64,000 nt of DNA from Neospora caninum Liverpool (taxonomy: Eukaryota > Apicomplexa > Conoidasida > Eucoccidiorida > Sarcocystidae), in assembly GCF_000208865.1 (NCBI RefSeq), contig NC_018396.1:5264514-5328513 (forward strand), written 5' to 3'. Shown here in pieces: positions 36,879 through 48,148 of this stretch (positions are counted from its first letter, which is position 1; every line of letters starts with the position of its first letter). A program made the translations under genes and the position numbers. The notes under the pieces are model-generated. The model was not told where the DNA came from, did not search any database, and was given only the letters and a program-made list of their open reading frames with translations.

Positions 36879-38129
36879 GCAGCCCTGAAACATCCCAAGG
36901 GCCGAGAGCGGGGTGAAGGTTCTTGTGCAAACGAAAGAGGGAGTCGTTCGTTTCCCGGCTCCACAAAACAGCGCTCTTTCCGTTCTGTCGTCCTCAGGTA
37001 TCTCCAGAAAACTCTTTCCCGTCGCGAAAACGGGATAGGAACTCTGAGAACCTCAAGACTTGTTCACAGGCCCGAGAGGCTGCCGTGAACGCGGCAGCGC
37101 TGCACTTAGTCCTGGCGTTAGAAAAACGAGAGAATGCAGACTTGCCGTTTCTCGCCCAGAGCAAGCACACAGCGGTAGACACTTGCGAAAGGCCGGAAAC
37201 TGCTGCCACGCATGGTAGCCAGAGCTGACAAGAAACACCGCACGTCTCCAGGGTGCACAAGTCGAGGCCGTTAGAGCTAGGAAAGGAACGGCTGTGAGTC
37301 GTTGCCCTTTGATACTTGCCAAGATAACCAGGGTGTAAAGAAAATGGAGAGAGCACTTTAAACCTGCATATAGGTGTGCAGTCAACCTCGGCATGTGGCC
37401 GAGCGTGGGCAGACTGTGTGCGGGAGTAACGATCGGAGAAGGGAATGGCCCGAAGGTTCTGCAGGCATCTTCCTGGCTGTAGCTGCAGTCAATGGCCCAA
37501 ACACGAGAAACGCTAGTGCCTGCAGGACAACCTCTCTGTCGGACGCGCCTAACCGCAAAGACGAAAACGACACAAACATCTCAGTTCAGGTCTTTTGTCT
37601 CGCTCCTATCCACGAGCCCCCAGGGAAAGCATCCGATGAATTGACTGGCATTCACATACGTCCGTGAAACAGAGACTTGCTAGCAGATCTCTCGAAACAA
37701 ACACATCCCGTTTCTCGCCGTGCTCGAATGGGCGATGTCCACAGCGCGAGCACATCGCGGAGGCGACACTCTGGCTCAGAGGGCTTTTCTCACTTTCGCG
37801 TGCGCTGGCCCCAACAGAGAAGCAAACTGCATGCGCAGGCTCGCTTCTCCACTCTCTGCAGCCACCTCTGTATCCGTATGCATCTGCGGGGACGTCTGGT
37901 TAAGCGAAGGTGTGTAGGTGCGTGGCTGAGACGCGTTATGGCACGCGTTTTAGGTCTGTTCTCGGCAGCAGGGCAATCGACGAGTGATACCAACTTCGGC
38001 GGCCCAAGGACGCCCAGCGCGGGTAGCGGGTAGGAAAAAGGCGAAGCACTGCGGAAAGCGGAAGGCGACAGGGAAACAACGACATGCGGACAAAGAAAAG
38101 AACGGGGAACTAAAGTGGAGCGGTGAGAG

Positions 38130-38210
38130 TTAGGGTTCGAGGAGACAAAACGGTTCAGGGTTCGAGAAGGATTCGAAAAGGTATAGGGTTCGATAAGGAG
38201 ACGAAAGGCT
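38130..38210. repeat. Imperfect 26-27-bp tandem repeat with TAGGGTTCGA core
   Basis: (T/C)AGGGTTCGA recurs at 38131, 38157 and 38184 with 26-27-bp spacing and similar purine-rich spacers. A weaker TTAGGG occurs just after. The core recalls the apicomplexan telomere unit TTTAGGG, but the array is too short and too degenerate to be a telomere. Confidence 0.7.
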
Positions 38211-38404
38211 TTCTTAGGGCTGGAAAAGTAGAAACACGATTTAGGACAAGAGGAGAGACAACGTCTCGAGAGACAGAGAGGATACGCCTCAAAAAAAACC
38301 GAGACGAGACGGCGAGAAACAGCCAGACGCAGGAAATCGGAAGAAAGGTCGCAAAGAGGAGAACAAGCGTGAAACGAAGTTGCGTCCGACGCCCTGACCC
38401 TGTT

Positions 38405-41400
38405 TCACTTGTCCGATTTGTCGAAATCTGACGAGGCGAGAAGACGGTCGAGCGGAGACGGTCGCGCCACCACGACGGTCGCTGCTTCGCTGCCTGTGTT
38501 ATATTTCACGTCTTCTCCAGATTTCTCCGCCTTTCGGCCTGTTTGCACGTGGAACACCGTTTCCTCGGTTTCAAAGGTCCACTTCCTTCCGCGTTTCCGC
38601 ACTGAAACGGGCGTCTTGTGGCCCGAACCGTCGCCCGAGCCCTGTCTCGCAGTCTCGTCGGCTGCGGCTGCTCCCTCCTCTGCGTCTTTCCACCGGCGGC
38701 CCCTGCGACGCACGGTGGCGGGGAGGTGCCGAGCCGCCTTGCCTTTCATTTGTGCCCAGACGTCCTTTCCGTCCTCCTCAGAAGGCGGAAGAAGACGGCC
38801 AGGCGCGAGAGACAAGCCCTCCCGGCCTCCACCCTGAAGGCCCGCGAGCGCCAGGCGCTGCGTTTCCCCTGCCGCCGGGGGGGACAGGAGACGCCGGAAC
38901 CGATTCATCGCCTCAGCCAGGCGCTGACGCGTCACCGTGGATCCCTGTTGCTCCACGAGCCACAAGAAGTCGGCGAGGCGCGGTTTGCGGCACTGCAACA
39001 CTTCCGCAAACCCCCTTCTCTGCGTGCGGCGTCTCTCGTCGTCTCTCTCGTCGTCTCTCTCGTCGTCTCTCTCGTCGTCTCTCTCTTCCGCACCCTGTCC
39101 CTTCTCTTTCTCCGCGTCGCGGCCTTCTTCCGCGCGCAAGCTGCTAACTGGTTCTTCTCGCCCGTCTCCGTCGCGCGGCGCTTCGCTGGCACGCGCGTCG
39201 CCGTCTGCGAGGGCAAGGACGTGGGGCCAGAAGCGCGCGCAGAAGGCGATCTTCCGCTCAGGCGTCACGAGTTGTCTCCACTCGAAGAAGGAGACGGGGA
39301 GAAGCGTCCAGCCCATTTCCCTGAGGAGCCGCTGCTTGAGGCGCGAGGAGGCGACGCGCATGCACGTCTCTCTGTAGAAGTGAGAAGGCCCGTCGATCTC
39401 GACGGCCAGCCGATCCCCGAGGACAATGTCCAGGCTGAAGGGGCCGAATTGCACCTCACTGCGATGGACGAGTCCGATGCGCAGAAAGGCCGCAGAGACG
39501 TCTCTGTGCATCTTGGACGAGAGCGAGAAACAATCTTGCTGCGTCAGGTCCACGCGGCGCACGCGCGACAGAAACGCCTTCAAATCAAACGGAAGGGACG
39601 CGAAGAGCTCAGGACGAAGCAGACGCAGGTAGAGATCCACGATCTGCAGACGCGTCACCGAACCTATCTCCAAGTGCGTCTCCGAACGATACGCGGCGCG
39701 CAACAACGCATGAACCAAAGGCAGCTGAGATGCGATATACGGAGACGAGGAAGGGGAAACGACACTTACAGATTGCTCTGTTCGCTGGGACGGCGACGCG
39801 ATGTCCTGCGGCACCGTTTGGCCCTCCGCCGGCTCTCCTCCAGTCCGTCTCCGTAACCTCTCTGCTTCGCTCTGTGCGTCCAACAGCGCCGCTTCGTCAT
39901 TGGATTCATGCCCTGAGAACCGCGCGTCGGCGATTCGATTTGCGGCGCCTCCATGCGCGGTTGGGACCTCCGTGGTCTCGTCCAGAGCTGCGTCGCCGTG
40001 GGGCGCCTCGCCTCGGAGTTCGACCAAGTCCGTTTGGCGCGCGTCGACGAGGAGAAGCGCGTACAGCGCTGTGAGCGCTTGTCGCGCAGAGAGAAGGTGT
40101 TGATGGGTGAAGAGCGACTTGAACAGCGCAGCGTAGAGGACGTCGTCATCGACCGCGAGTTTCGCGCAGGCATTCACAAGGCCGCAGAGGAAACTGGCCG
40201 GGAGGTCCTCTCGCTTTCGGTGGAGAACTTTCCCGGCTTTTCGCAAGAAATTTCTGTCTCGGTATCCGAGCTTTTCCAGCGCCACGACGATCGACGCGAC
40301 CTCCGCGGCGGTGTACGAGGCGAGGTGGAGAGTCGCTTTCTGAAGCGCCTGTTTGATCAGCACCGCGTGGTAGAGCTGGAGATTCGCGAAGCTCGAAAGC
40401 AGGTGCACGAGGGCGGTGGCGGGGAACTGGGAGAGACGGGGGAGGGTTTCGCGAATCAGGAGCCGCCGCACGCGCGTGTCGCGCAGTCCCAAGAGGTAGC
40501 AGCCCCGCGCAATCTGCGAGAGCGCAGCGGCCGAGAACTGCCGCTCCAGGCGCAGAATCGCTGTCGCGCACACCGAGTTGAACGACTGGTCGCAGACCGC
40601 CGTCGTCTGAGAAGCTGTTCCCTTGCCGAGCGCCAAGAGGAGCGACGCAAACATCTGACCATTCAACGCGTAAGACTCACGCAGCGCCTCGTACTTCTGC
40701 CGCCACTTCACGCTCATCCACGGCGTCTTCACGACGGCCAAAGAAGAACCTGGAGCAGAACTGGAACTGGAGGAAGAGTGAGAACCAGAAGGGGTAGACG
40801 AAGGGAGCGTGGACTGTTCGGGATCTCGGGCGTCTCCTGGGAGGAGCCTGTAGAGGAGCGCGCGTCGAACGCCGTCTTTTGCGAGGCGCGTGAGGACGAA
40901 GAAAAGGCGCGGGTCGTGGAGGCCGAGCCGGGAGAAGGCGGAAGAGAGTTGCTGAAGGGAAAGGAGATCAAAGTGGAAGCGAGTCCCGAACGCGAGGCCT
41001 GCCGTCCCCCGGAAGAGCACTTCGTCGGCGAGCGAGACAAGGAGACCCTTGTGTCGGATGTCCATCTTTGCAAAGGCGAGCGCGAGGTTGGCCAGCTCCT
41101 TGGTGGAGAAATTCTGGACCGACCTCCGCGTCATCTCTGCGATGCGAACAAACAACTCACTCTGCGGCACCGACACCTTGCTGTATGCATGCGCAATATT
41201 CGACAGATGCTGCGGATTGTAGTCGCGAATCCCATCCGCAATCTGAAACACACAGGGGAAAACACAGAGTGCAAGTTTGTGAACCTCTCTTGCGCCTCTC
41301 TCTCGCGACCCTCTCGCGCTGTCGCCGTCGACTCGCACGCGCCTCTTTCTCGCCCCGGTTCCCTCCCGCCTTTCCTCTCTAAAACTCCAGCTATCATCCT

Positions 41401-44400
41401 CTTCCTTCTTGTTAGATCCACACAGAGACACCTCATGAAAAACGCAGTGCATAAGCGAAAACCAAACACACACTGTTCGCGGTTGCCTGTCGAACCATTC
41501 ATAGTCAAGTCGAGGTATTTCACACCGAGAATTTCCGTTATGTCCATTACCGATGTATATACGTATATACGTATATATGTATAAATAGACGTATGTCGAC
41601 ATAGAGATTCACATATGAATCCAGATCTATATCCGGATATATATATATATATATATATAAATGGACCAAAGGAACCAAGCTTCTGGACGCCCCAGTTTGC
41701 CGCACCTTCCATTCTTCCCTGTTTCCCACTCGCTGTTCTCGCTCGAACTGGAATGTTAACGACCAGATCCACGAGCTCCCGCCTTCTCGGCAGTGAACAA
41801 ACAAGATCGAGGACACAGCAAATCAACGCACCTCCCTCTCTCCCCACCACTTTACATGTACACACACATACATGAACGTTTAAAAACGAATAGGAATCTA
41901 CCTCCAAATAATATATATACATATATATGCACAAGCATATGTGTACACCTGCCCAGACCTATATGTGTGTGTGTGTGTATGTGCAAGCGACTGAAGGCCG
42001 TTGTGTGCGAATTTTTAAGAAGCGGGATCGGTGTCGGCGGCATTCGCGCCCGTGTCCTGCGAAGGCGCAGTTCTCCTCACTTTGGGCGCTGCGCGGTTGA
42101 AGAGTTCCACATCGAGGATTTCAAGCTTCCCGAAGGCGTTGAGGAGGTTGGAGATGTCTTGCGGTTGGAAGTCGTCGAGCGTCTCTTTCGCGCGGCTGGA
42201 GAGCGCCGCGAAGGCCGGAAGCGAGCGAAGTTCTGCGCGAGCGAGCGCGTTGGCCGCGAGGGCGACGTCCTTCGGGCGCATGCATGCAGCGAGGAGCGGC
42301 AGGCGCCTGGCGATTTGCTGAAACAAGTGTTCGTGTTTCTGGTTGCAGAGAACGAAAGCGTTGAGGATGAGACTCGCGCTTTTCCCCGTCAATTCGTGGA
42401 GGCTGTGCAGAGCCAGGTAGTTCCCGCATCGATTAAAGACTGAGTCGAGGAAACCGTCATCGCGTTTGCTCCGAAAGAGAAAGTGGAAATCCGACAAACA
42501 GACCAGCATCTCGCGCACGTCTCGGCTCGTGGCGTCGCGCGGAAGAGTCGCAGGGAGGCAGCCGACAGACCCCCGCGCCTCGGGCGAGGTTGCGCCTTCG
42601 CCAAAAGCCCGCGTTGGGGCGCCGGCCGAGTCGCCAGCTTCCAAGAGCTTTCCGCGTTTCTGCAACGGCAAATGGAACTTCAAAAACGCCTCCACGAGAC
42701 TCCGAAGAGCATCCGAGACGAGCTCGCGCTGTGCCGGAGAGACACACAAGGCCTCGTAACGCAGCGCTCGCCGCTTTCGCCGCTGTGGAAGAACTGACAA
42801 AGAAGAGGAAGTAGAGGAGGAAGAAGAGGAGGCAGAAGAGGAAGAAGAGGAAGAAGCGGACGGATTTGAGGGGAGGAGAGAAGCGAGACGCACTCCATTG
42901 GCTGGGGCGAGAGCGGAGAGAGGAAGAAAAGGGAAAAGCGAGAAGAGGTCTGCGAGAACTCGGACATCGGCCGCGAACGCGTGGAGTGGGAGATTGCGCA
43001 CCTGCTTCAGGAGCGCCGTCTGAAGTGTACGTACATCGCAATTGGGAGGGAGCGAGAAGACAAGAGTCTTAGCCACCGAGCGAATCTCGATGGGCAAAAA
43101 AGATGGACACAGTCGCACAGTTCGTGCGAGAAGCGCATCGCAGTAGTCTGCATCTCGAGGCACAGAGGCAGCGAGGAGACGCAAGCTGCGAAAGGCGGCG
43201 ACTGCATGCGTCTTCGACAGGTGACGGAGAGAAGACTGGTCCGGTAGCGCTAGCTGAAACGCAAAAACAAGAGAACACCAGGCGGACGTCCCGCATCAAA
43301 TATTCTGCGGAGGCGGACAAGTGCGCGGGAAAGGGTGTTTCAAAATCATGTAAAAAAGAGGGACTCGAGAGAGGGGAAGATGACACCTGGCACTGCAGGC
43401 GCATTTTCAGCGCACTGGAACGACGCAGAAAAGAGAGGTGACAAAGGAAGCGCGTCGATCTAGCGTCATCCATGCGGACTCAAGGTGGCCTTTGTAGCTT
43501 CGTCTAGCGGTGTCATGTTCACCAGAGAGAGGGTGGAAGATTGTGGGTGGGAACGAAAACCGAAACCAAAACGCCACGTGTAGAGGGGACGGGGCTACGA
43601 CGCGTGACAGAAGCTGCATCGCTTGCAGAAACGCTCGCGACTATGCTTGGCTCCTACCTTCTCCGATTCTGTTACCGACAGGGCCGAGGAAGAAGAGAAG
43701 TCATCTTTCTTCACGTCCATAGGGATGACGACGACCTTTCGCCGAGGCCTGGCAGCTGCGGTGTACGTACACCTCGCGTCTCGTGTGGCTGTCTGGAGCC
43801 GCCATAGTTCGCGTTGACGTTTTCCCGGGTGGACGCACCTCCAGATGAGCCAGTTTGCGTCCGGGATTGCTGCGGAAGGCGTCGAAATGACATCCCAGGG
43901 AGGGAAGGCGGAAGCACGCGAAGACGAGTTCGGGGGGGAAGGAAAGGAAATCGCGAATGAACCAGGAGGAAGCAGAGAGGAAGAAAGAGAGGAAGAAAGC
44001 GAGGAAGAAAGAGAGGAAGAAAGGGAGGAAGAAAGAGGGGAAGACGAGAGGCGCGCAGGAAGACCCACAACCGGTGGAGCAGGAAGGCGCCACTGGGAAG
44101 GGCGAGGAGAACGCGCCCGGGAAGCGCCGGGAGGAAACGACGGTTTGGAACCGAAGACCGACAGAGAGGACACGCGAGGCCACGCGCGGGGAGACAAACT
44201 GACAAGAGAGGCGCAACGGGATGGCGAGCCTGTGTGCGATCGGTTGCATGCGACGGCGTGGCTGTCGAGCTGGGTGCTCGGTGAACGAGGGAGAGACCGA
44301 CACGCTGCCGACGCAGAGGAAAACGACGCAGGGGATGGGTGAGTAGAAGGCGGTCGAGAGCGGAAACAGGGGCTGCCCAGACGAGAGGAAGAAGAGGCGT

Positions 44401-44755
44401 GAGCGACAGATGTTTGAGGCAAGAGAGACGGCGGAGAAGCAGCGCGGCTGGGAAATGACAGAGCGCGCGAGGAACCGGAGACAGGAGACGAAGGGGAAAG
44501 GGAACCAGTGAAGGAAGGCACGGACTCTTCCAACGACAACCGCACTGTACCGGAAGTCCTCACGGAAGGGCGACCTGACGAAATGTGGCCGTTGACATCT
44601 GGCGGAGACAAAGGCCCTGAGACTGCGGCAGAAGATAGTCTCTCAGAGGAGACGAGCCCAGTCCTCCGCCTTTGGGTCAGGGGAGCCGCACTGAGAAAGG
44701 CACGGATCGGACAGGCATAAAGAGCACGATGAGAGAATCGAGACACCGGCGCCAT
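38405..44755 (-). CDS. RAP-domain RNA-binding protein, probably mitochondrial, 1702 aa
   Basis: Exons on the minus strand: 44755-43658, 43253-42081 and 41242-38405 (1098, 1173 and 2838 nt, all phase 0). The start MAPVSRFSHRALYACP with following Arg/Ser/Ala-rich sequence resembles a mitochondrial transit peptide. Exon 1 is otherwise Ser-rich low complexity. Exons 2 and 3 carry helical repeats like those of FASTK/OPR proteins (QPQDISNLLNAFGKLEI, NPQHLSNIAHAYSKV, STKELANLALAFAKMDI). The RAP domain lies at about residues 1345-1415, with LAVEIDGPSHFY and MGWTLLPVSFFEW. A charged tail follows, including several D-D-E-R repeats encoded at 39031-39085, and ends in SDK. RAP proteins act in organellar RNA metabolism; in Apicomplexa they are linked to fragmented mitochondrial rRNAs. 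The exact RNA target is unknown. Confidence 0.92.
39031..39085. repeat. 12-bp coding tandem repeat (D-D-E-R units) in RAP gene
   Basis: Four to five copies of CTCTCGTCGTCT on the plus strand encode acidic/basic tetrapeptides in the C-terminal tail of the RAP protein. The number of copies probably varies between strains. Confidence 0.85.
41637..41660. repeat. (TA)n microsatellite in RAP intron 2
   Basis: About 24 bp of alternating TA in the 838-base intron between exons 2 and 3 (41243-42080). The same intron has CA/TG runs near 41965. Confidence 0.9.
43760..43773. repeat. GGTGTACGTACACC palindrome, overlapping RAP exon 1
   Basis: A perfect 14-bp inverted repeat lying inside RAP exon 1 (43658-44755). 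Related copies occur at 46711-46726, 57274-57287, 59151-59166 and 62027-62043. Confidence 0.85.
43971..44040. repeat. GAGGAAGAAA tandem repeat encoding Ser/Leu repeats
   Basis: Imperfect 12-bp units within RAP exon 1; on the minus strand they encode S-S-L-S repeats of low complexity. Confidence 0.8.
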
Positions 44756-46838
44756 GAGTGAAACCAAAATCAGAAAAACATTGAGAGACGGTTGTGGAAA
44801 GGTTCGGTTCAGTCTCTCCCACTGGAATCCATCGCGTGCAGATCAGGCGCCGAATCGTGTACGCCTCTGCTCAACCGTACATACACCTCAACTTAGTTAC
44901 GCTGTATGTACGCCTCAAACAGTTTACGGTGAATATGAAGCGCTCAACGTTAATGCAGTTGACGGACATGCAGGCAACCATCTGGAAGAATCCGCGACGG
45001 CATTTGCCAATGAGTGCGTCCACTTCAAGTTCGACTGTGAGTATGTACATCTCACCGCAAGACAAACATACGCCAGACTTTATTTCACGTGGATGTACAC
45101 CTGGACTTGTTCAATCACGTGTTTGGAACTCTTCGCATCAGGTCCAAGGCGGCGCGCTCAGGAAAACGCAGAAGGACCTAAACACGGTGAAGTTGCAGCC
45201 GTCCACAAAAACCGACTTTCTTTCGCTTTCGTCGTTACCCCCTTCCGCGGGACGAACAGCACAGTCCACGAGGTGAGGGTGCCTTCCTCTTTCCTTCCTG
45301 AGAGAGACATGCTTCCAGAAGTAACATTGTTCATGTATTGCTTGCATCTAGCAGTCAAATGCCGTGGTTTCGTCCTCTCACCCTTCCCTTCTCTCTCTTC
45401 TTCTCTCGCCTCTTCACTCCCTCTCTTCCGCCACCACTTTACAAGCCATCGCTTTCGTCGGAGAAGAGAAAGAACGGAGGCCGAGCGCCAGAAAGAAAAC
45501 CGGGAATTCCCGCGGGAGGGAATGACCCGAGGAAAGGCACGTTTGACTGGCCTCTTTCTTGAGGGGAATGTTGACGCAAAAACGATGGAAAGCGCGAATA
45601 AAAAGGAGGGAAAAGGACAAGGCGCCAGATAAAGACAGGCAAAGGAAGAAGAGGCCTCGAGGCTGGGAGAGCAAGGCCCAGTCCCACGTTCGCTGGGCGG
45701 AGACACGCGCGATTTTGTGAGCTTCACTTGACAGGAGACCGAGGCGAATTCGCAGCCACGGCTGTTCACAAAGTTCTCCCGAAATAGGCAGTTGCCTTTG
45801 TCCATTCCCTTCTCCTCTCTTCGTGTTCAAAACGCCTGAAACGTTCACAAACCTCGAAAAACACTTGCTTCAAAATCAGAGAACGCACGGCGAGACGCAC
45901 ATCTGGAGCGAGAAGAAACGGGGGCTGAGAGAGAGAGGCCGCGATGTGTCAGAAGCCGCGCGCGCGTCTTCACAGGTTGTGTATACCGGAGAAGAAAGCG
46001 GAACAGGAGACGTCGCAGAAAATATCGCGGGACACATTTCAAATAAGATGGCGATGGGACTACCTTCTACTTTTTAGTCTGTTTCGCACTCTCTTTCTCT
46101 CCTTCCTCGTGCCGGCGCCCGGTGAACGAAAAGGTCGATGCGTATACAATAGCGGCCGAGCCAGGTCCGGCAAAACTGCACATGTGCATGCGCTGTCCGG
46201 CCTCTCTCCGTGTCTCCATGCACGTTCGTTTCTCGTTTCGAGATCCGGTCGCCCCTCCCTTCTCTCTTGTCGTTTTCTGGCGGAAATTTCCAGCCAGTTG
46301 GCGGAGACTGTCTCCGTTTTTTCTAGTTTCTACACTCTGGTAGACCTCGAAATGCGCCTGTAGTGTCTGCCGAACGAGCGGGCGCAGAATCAGCAGGCTG
46401 TGAAGAGACAGCTCGAGGGGGGTGCACACGCGACAAGTGAAAAATTGCCAAACGCTTTCCCTTTTCGCTTCTCGCAGGAGGCTTCAATCCGGATCTGTGT
46501 CTCTGTCTCTCCTCCTCTTCTCTTTTCTTTCCCCTGGTTGTCCGTCTCCGCTGTCTTCTGGGTCGGAACTCCGAAGCGAGGCGTATCACGGCCTAGCGCG
46601 CCGCCGGCAGAACGCGCCGGAGCCTTGGATTTTCCTCGAATTTCTGGCGACCCAAACGTCCACGCCTACCCAGCAGCTTCCCTTCTCTACACGTGTACGG
46701 CGGTGTGCCGGGGTGTACGTACACCCGAAAGGATCCAGTTGTCGTGCGGGACCCTGCGCGACACCGGAAAGCCACTTTTTTCTCGCTCTCTTCTGTGCGA
46801 GGCTTCTTTCTCTCAAGATTTCTTCTCTCGTTCACAGC
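44756..46838. promoter_or_regulatory. Divergent promoter region between RAP gene and RFC4
   Basis: About 2.1 kb separates the start codons of the minus-strand RAP gene and the plus-strand RFC4 gene, so both promoters and 5' UTRs lie here. It contains five degenerate GTAC(A/G)(T/C)(A)CACCTC-like sites between 44855 and 45105 and a perfect 16-bp palindrome at 46711-46726, about 130 bases before the RFC4 ATG. The 292-codon plus-strand frame beginning at 44754 has no domain features and is not called a gene. Confidence 0.65.
46711..46726. repeat. GGGTGTACGTACACCC perfect palindrome, RFC4 upstream region
   Basis: A 16-bp perfect inverted repeat about 113-128 bases before the RFC4 start codon; the best copy of the recurrent motif in this window. 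It could be a protein-binding site or a remnant of a dispersed repeat. Confidence 0.85.
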
Positions 46839-48100
46839 ATGGCGTCTGCGGTCTCTGCGCCTCCTCCGATGGAGAAGGCGTCTTCGCCCTTCGCTACGGC
46901 CGCTTCCGCGCCCAGTCGGCTCACCGCCGCCCATGTGGTTCCTTGGGTGGAGAAATAGTACGTTTCTCGCGCTTCCAACTTTGTCTTCTTTGATCTGTAA
47001 TTTCCTCGCTTCTCGAACCTCCCATGCACAGAACACCATGCGGAATTTTTCCTATGTTCAGAGTCGCTTGTCGCTTGCTTCTGTCTGCACTAAAGGCTTC
47101 TTGCGTCACGAGACCCGCCCGCGAGTTTCTGTCTTCTTCGTCGCCTTTTACCTTTTCCCCTGCCTTTCACCCTCTGTTTTTTGCCTCCCGTTGCATGCGC
47201 CTCTGAACCCTACGCAGTGGCTTCCTTCTGTCGCCTTTCCCCTTCTCTACTCTCTTTTTGTGCCCTACTCGGTCTGCTGTAGCACGCCTCTTGGTGTCTC
47301 GCGTTTTCCCTTCTTCTGTCCGTCCCGGTATGCCTGCTCTTCTTTCCAACTTCCTCAGTCTGCAAGCTCCTGTCCTCGCCATTTTTTTGACCTTTGGCTC
47401 CCTCTCACCTCTCTCCTCTCTCCTTACCTCCACAAGCGTTCCCCTTTCTCCTTTCCGCCTTTCTTCAAGTTTTTCCTTCGTGTCGGTTGGGGCTGCGTCT
47501 GTTGAGTCCTCCCGCGTCTTCTCCTCGCACGTCTGCCGCGCTGTCTCCGCCTCTATTCTTTCTGTCTCTCTGCTGTGTGCTGCGATGCATCCAAGTCGCC
47601 CGCGACGCGTTGAGGAGATGGCCCACCAAGAAGAACCGAAAAAGATGCTCAGACGCATCCTGGAAACTGGAAATGTAAGCGCGACGCAGGAGAAACACGG
47701 AGGCAGCCTGGGAACAGAACACCAACCACACGACCAGAAGTGGGGCACAAAAAGGAAAACACAACGCAAACATCCACACAAATATACGGATGTTCGTCTT
47801 CACCCAACATTGTATTCTTGGTACATTCACGTCGGGCTACGTCGAACTGCCTCTGTGTGCATCTCTACGCATGCATATCGTGACTCGTCGGCCTGAACTT
47901 GCATATAAATCTCCATGTACACGTATACACCCTGTCTCTATGATTACCTCCATCTGTCTGTCTATGCAGAGGCATGCATGCAGGTGCAAGGTGTTCCTGA
48001 AGTTCTTCTGAAAAATTCAAGTGTAACTGTAGCTGTATATGTATGTGCATGAATGTTCTTCAGAAAACACAGATATACCCAGATATGTATACATTATCTA

Positions 48101-48148
<48 letters not shown>

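Larger units (their letters stand above)
35812..38404. other. Convergent 3' flanks of AP2 factor and RAP gene
   Basis: About 2.6 kb between two convergent genes, expected to hold both 3' UTRs. Long overlapping open frames on both strands (for example 35838-36893 minus, 35313-36395 plus) look like chance frames in GC-rich DNA. They lack domains and contradict one another. A run of sixteen C lies at 36863-36878 and a short tandem repeat at 38130-38210. Confidence 0.6.

Noticed and set aside
35313..36893. Long overlapping frames on both strands (360 codons plus, 351 codons minus)
   Set aside because: They overlap the end of the AP2 gene and each other, and have only Arg/Ser-rich low-complexity content typical of antisense frames in GC-rich DNA.
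38130..38210. Possible true telomeric repeat
   Set aside because: Only three degenerate copies with 26-bp spacing, flanked by ordinary genes on both sides.
39953..41584. 543-codon plus-strand frame opposite the RAP gene
   Set aside because: It is antisense to the exon encoding the helical repeats and upstream of the RAP domain; Arg/Glu-rich composition is expected from that complement.
44754..45632. 292-codon plus-strand frame upstream of RFC4
   Set aside because: It lies in the divergent promoter region, starts inside the RAP start codon neighbourhood, and shows no family motif or splice structure.
46693..47896. Plus-strand frames of 270 and 212 codons around RFC4 exon 2
   Set aside because: They run through introns; the RFC family alignment (PWVEKYRP then [12 protein letters not shown]) fixes a different frame and two exons.
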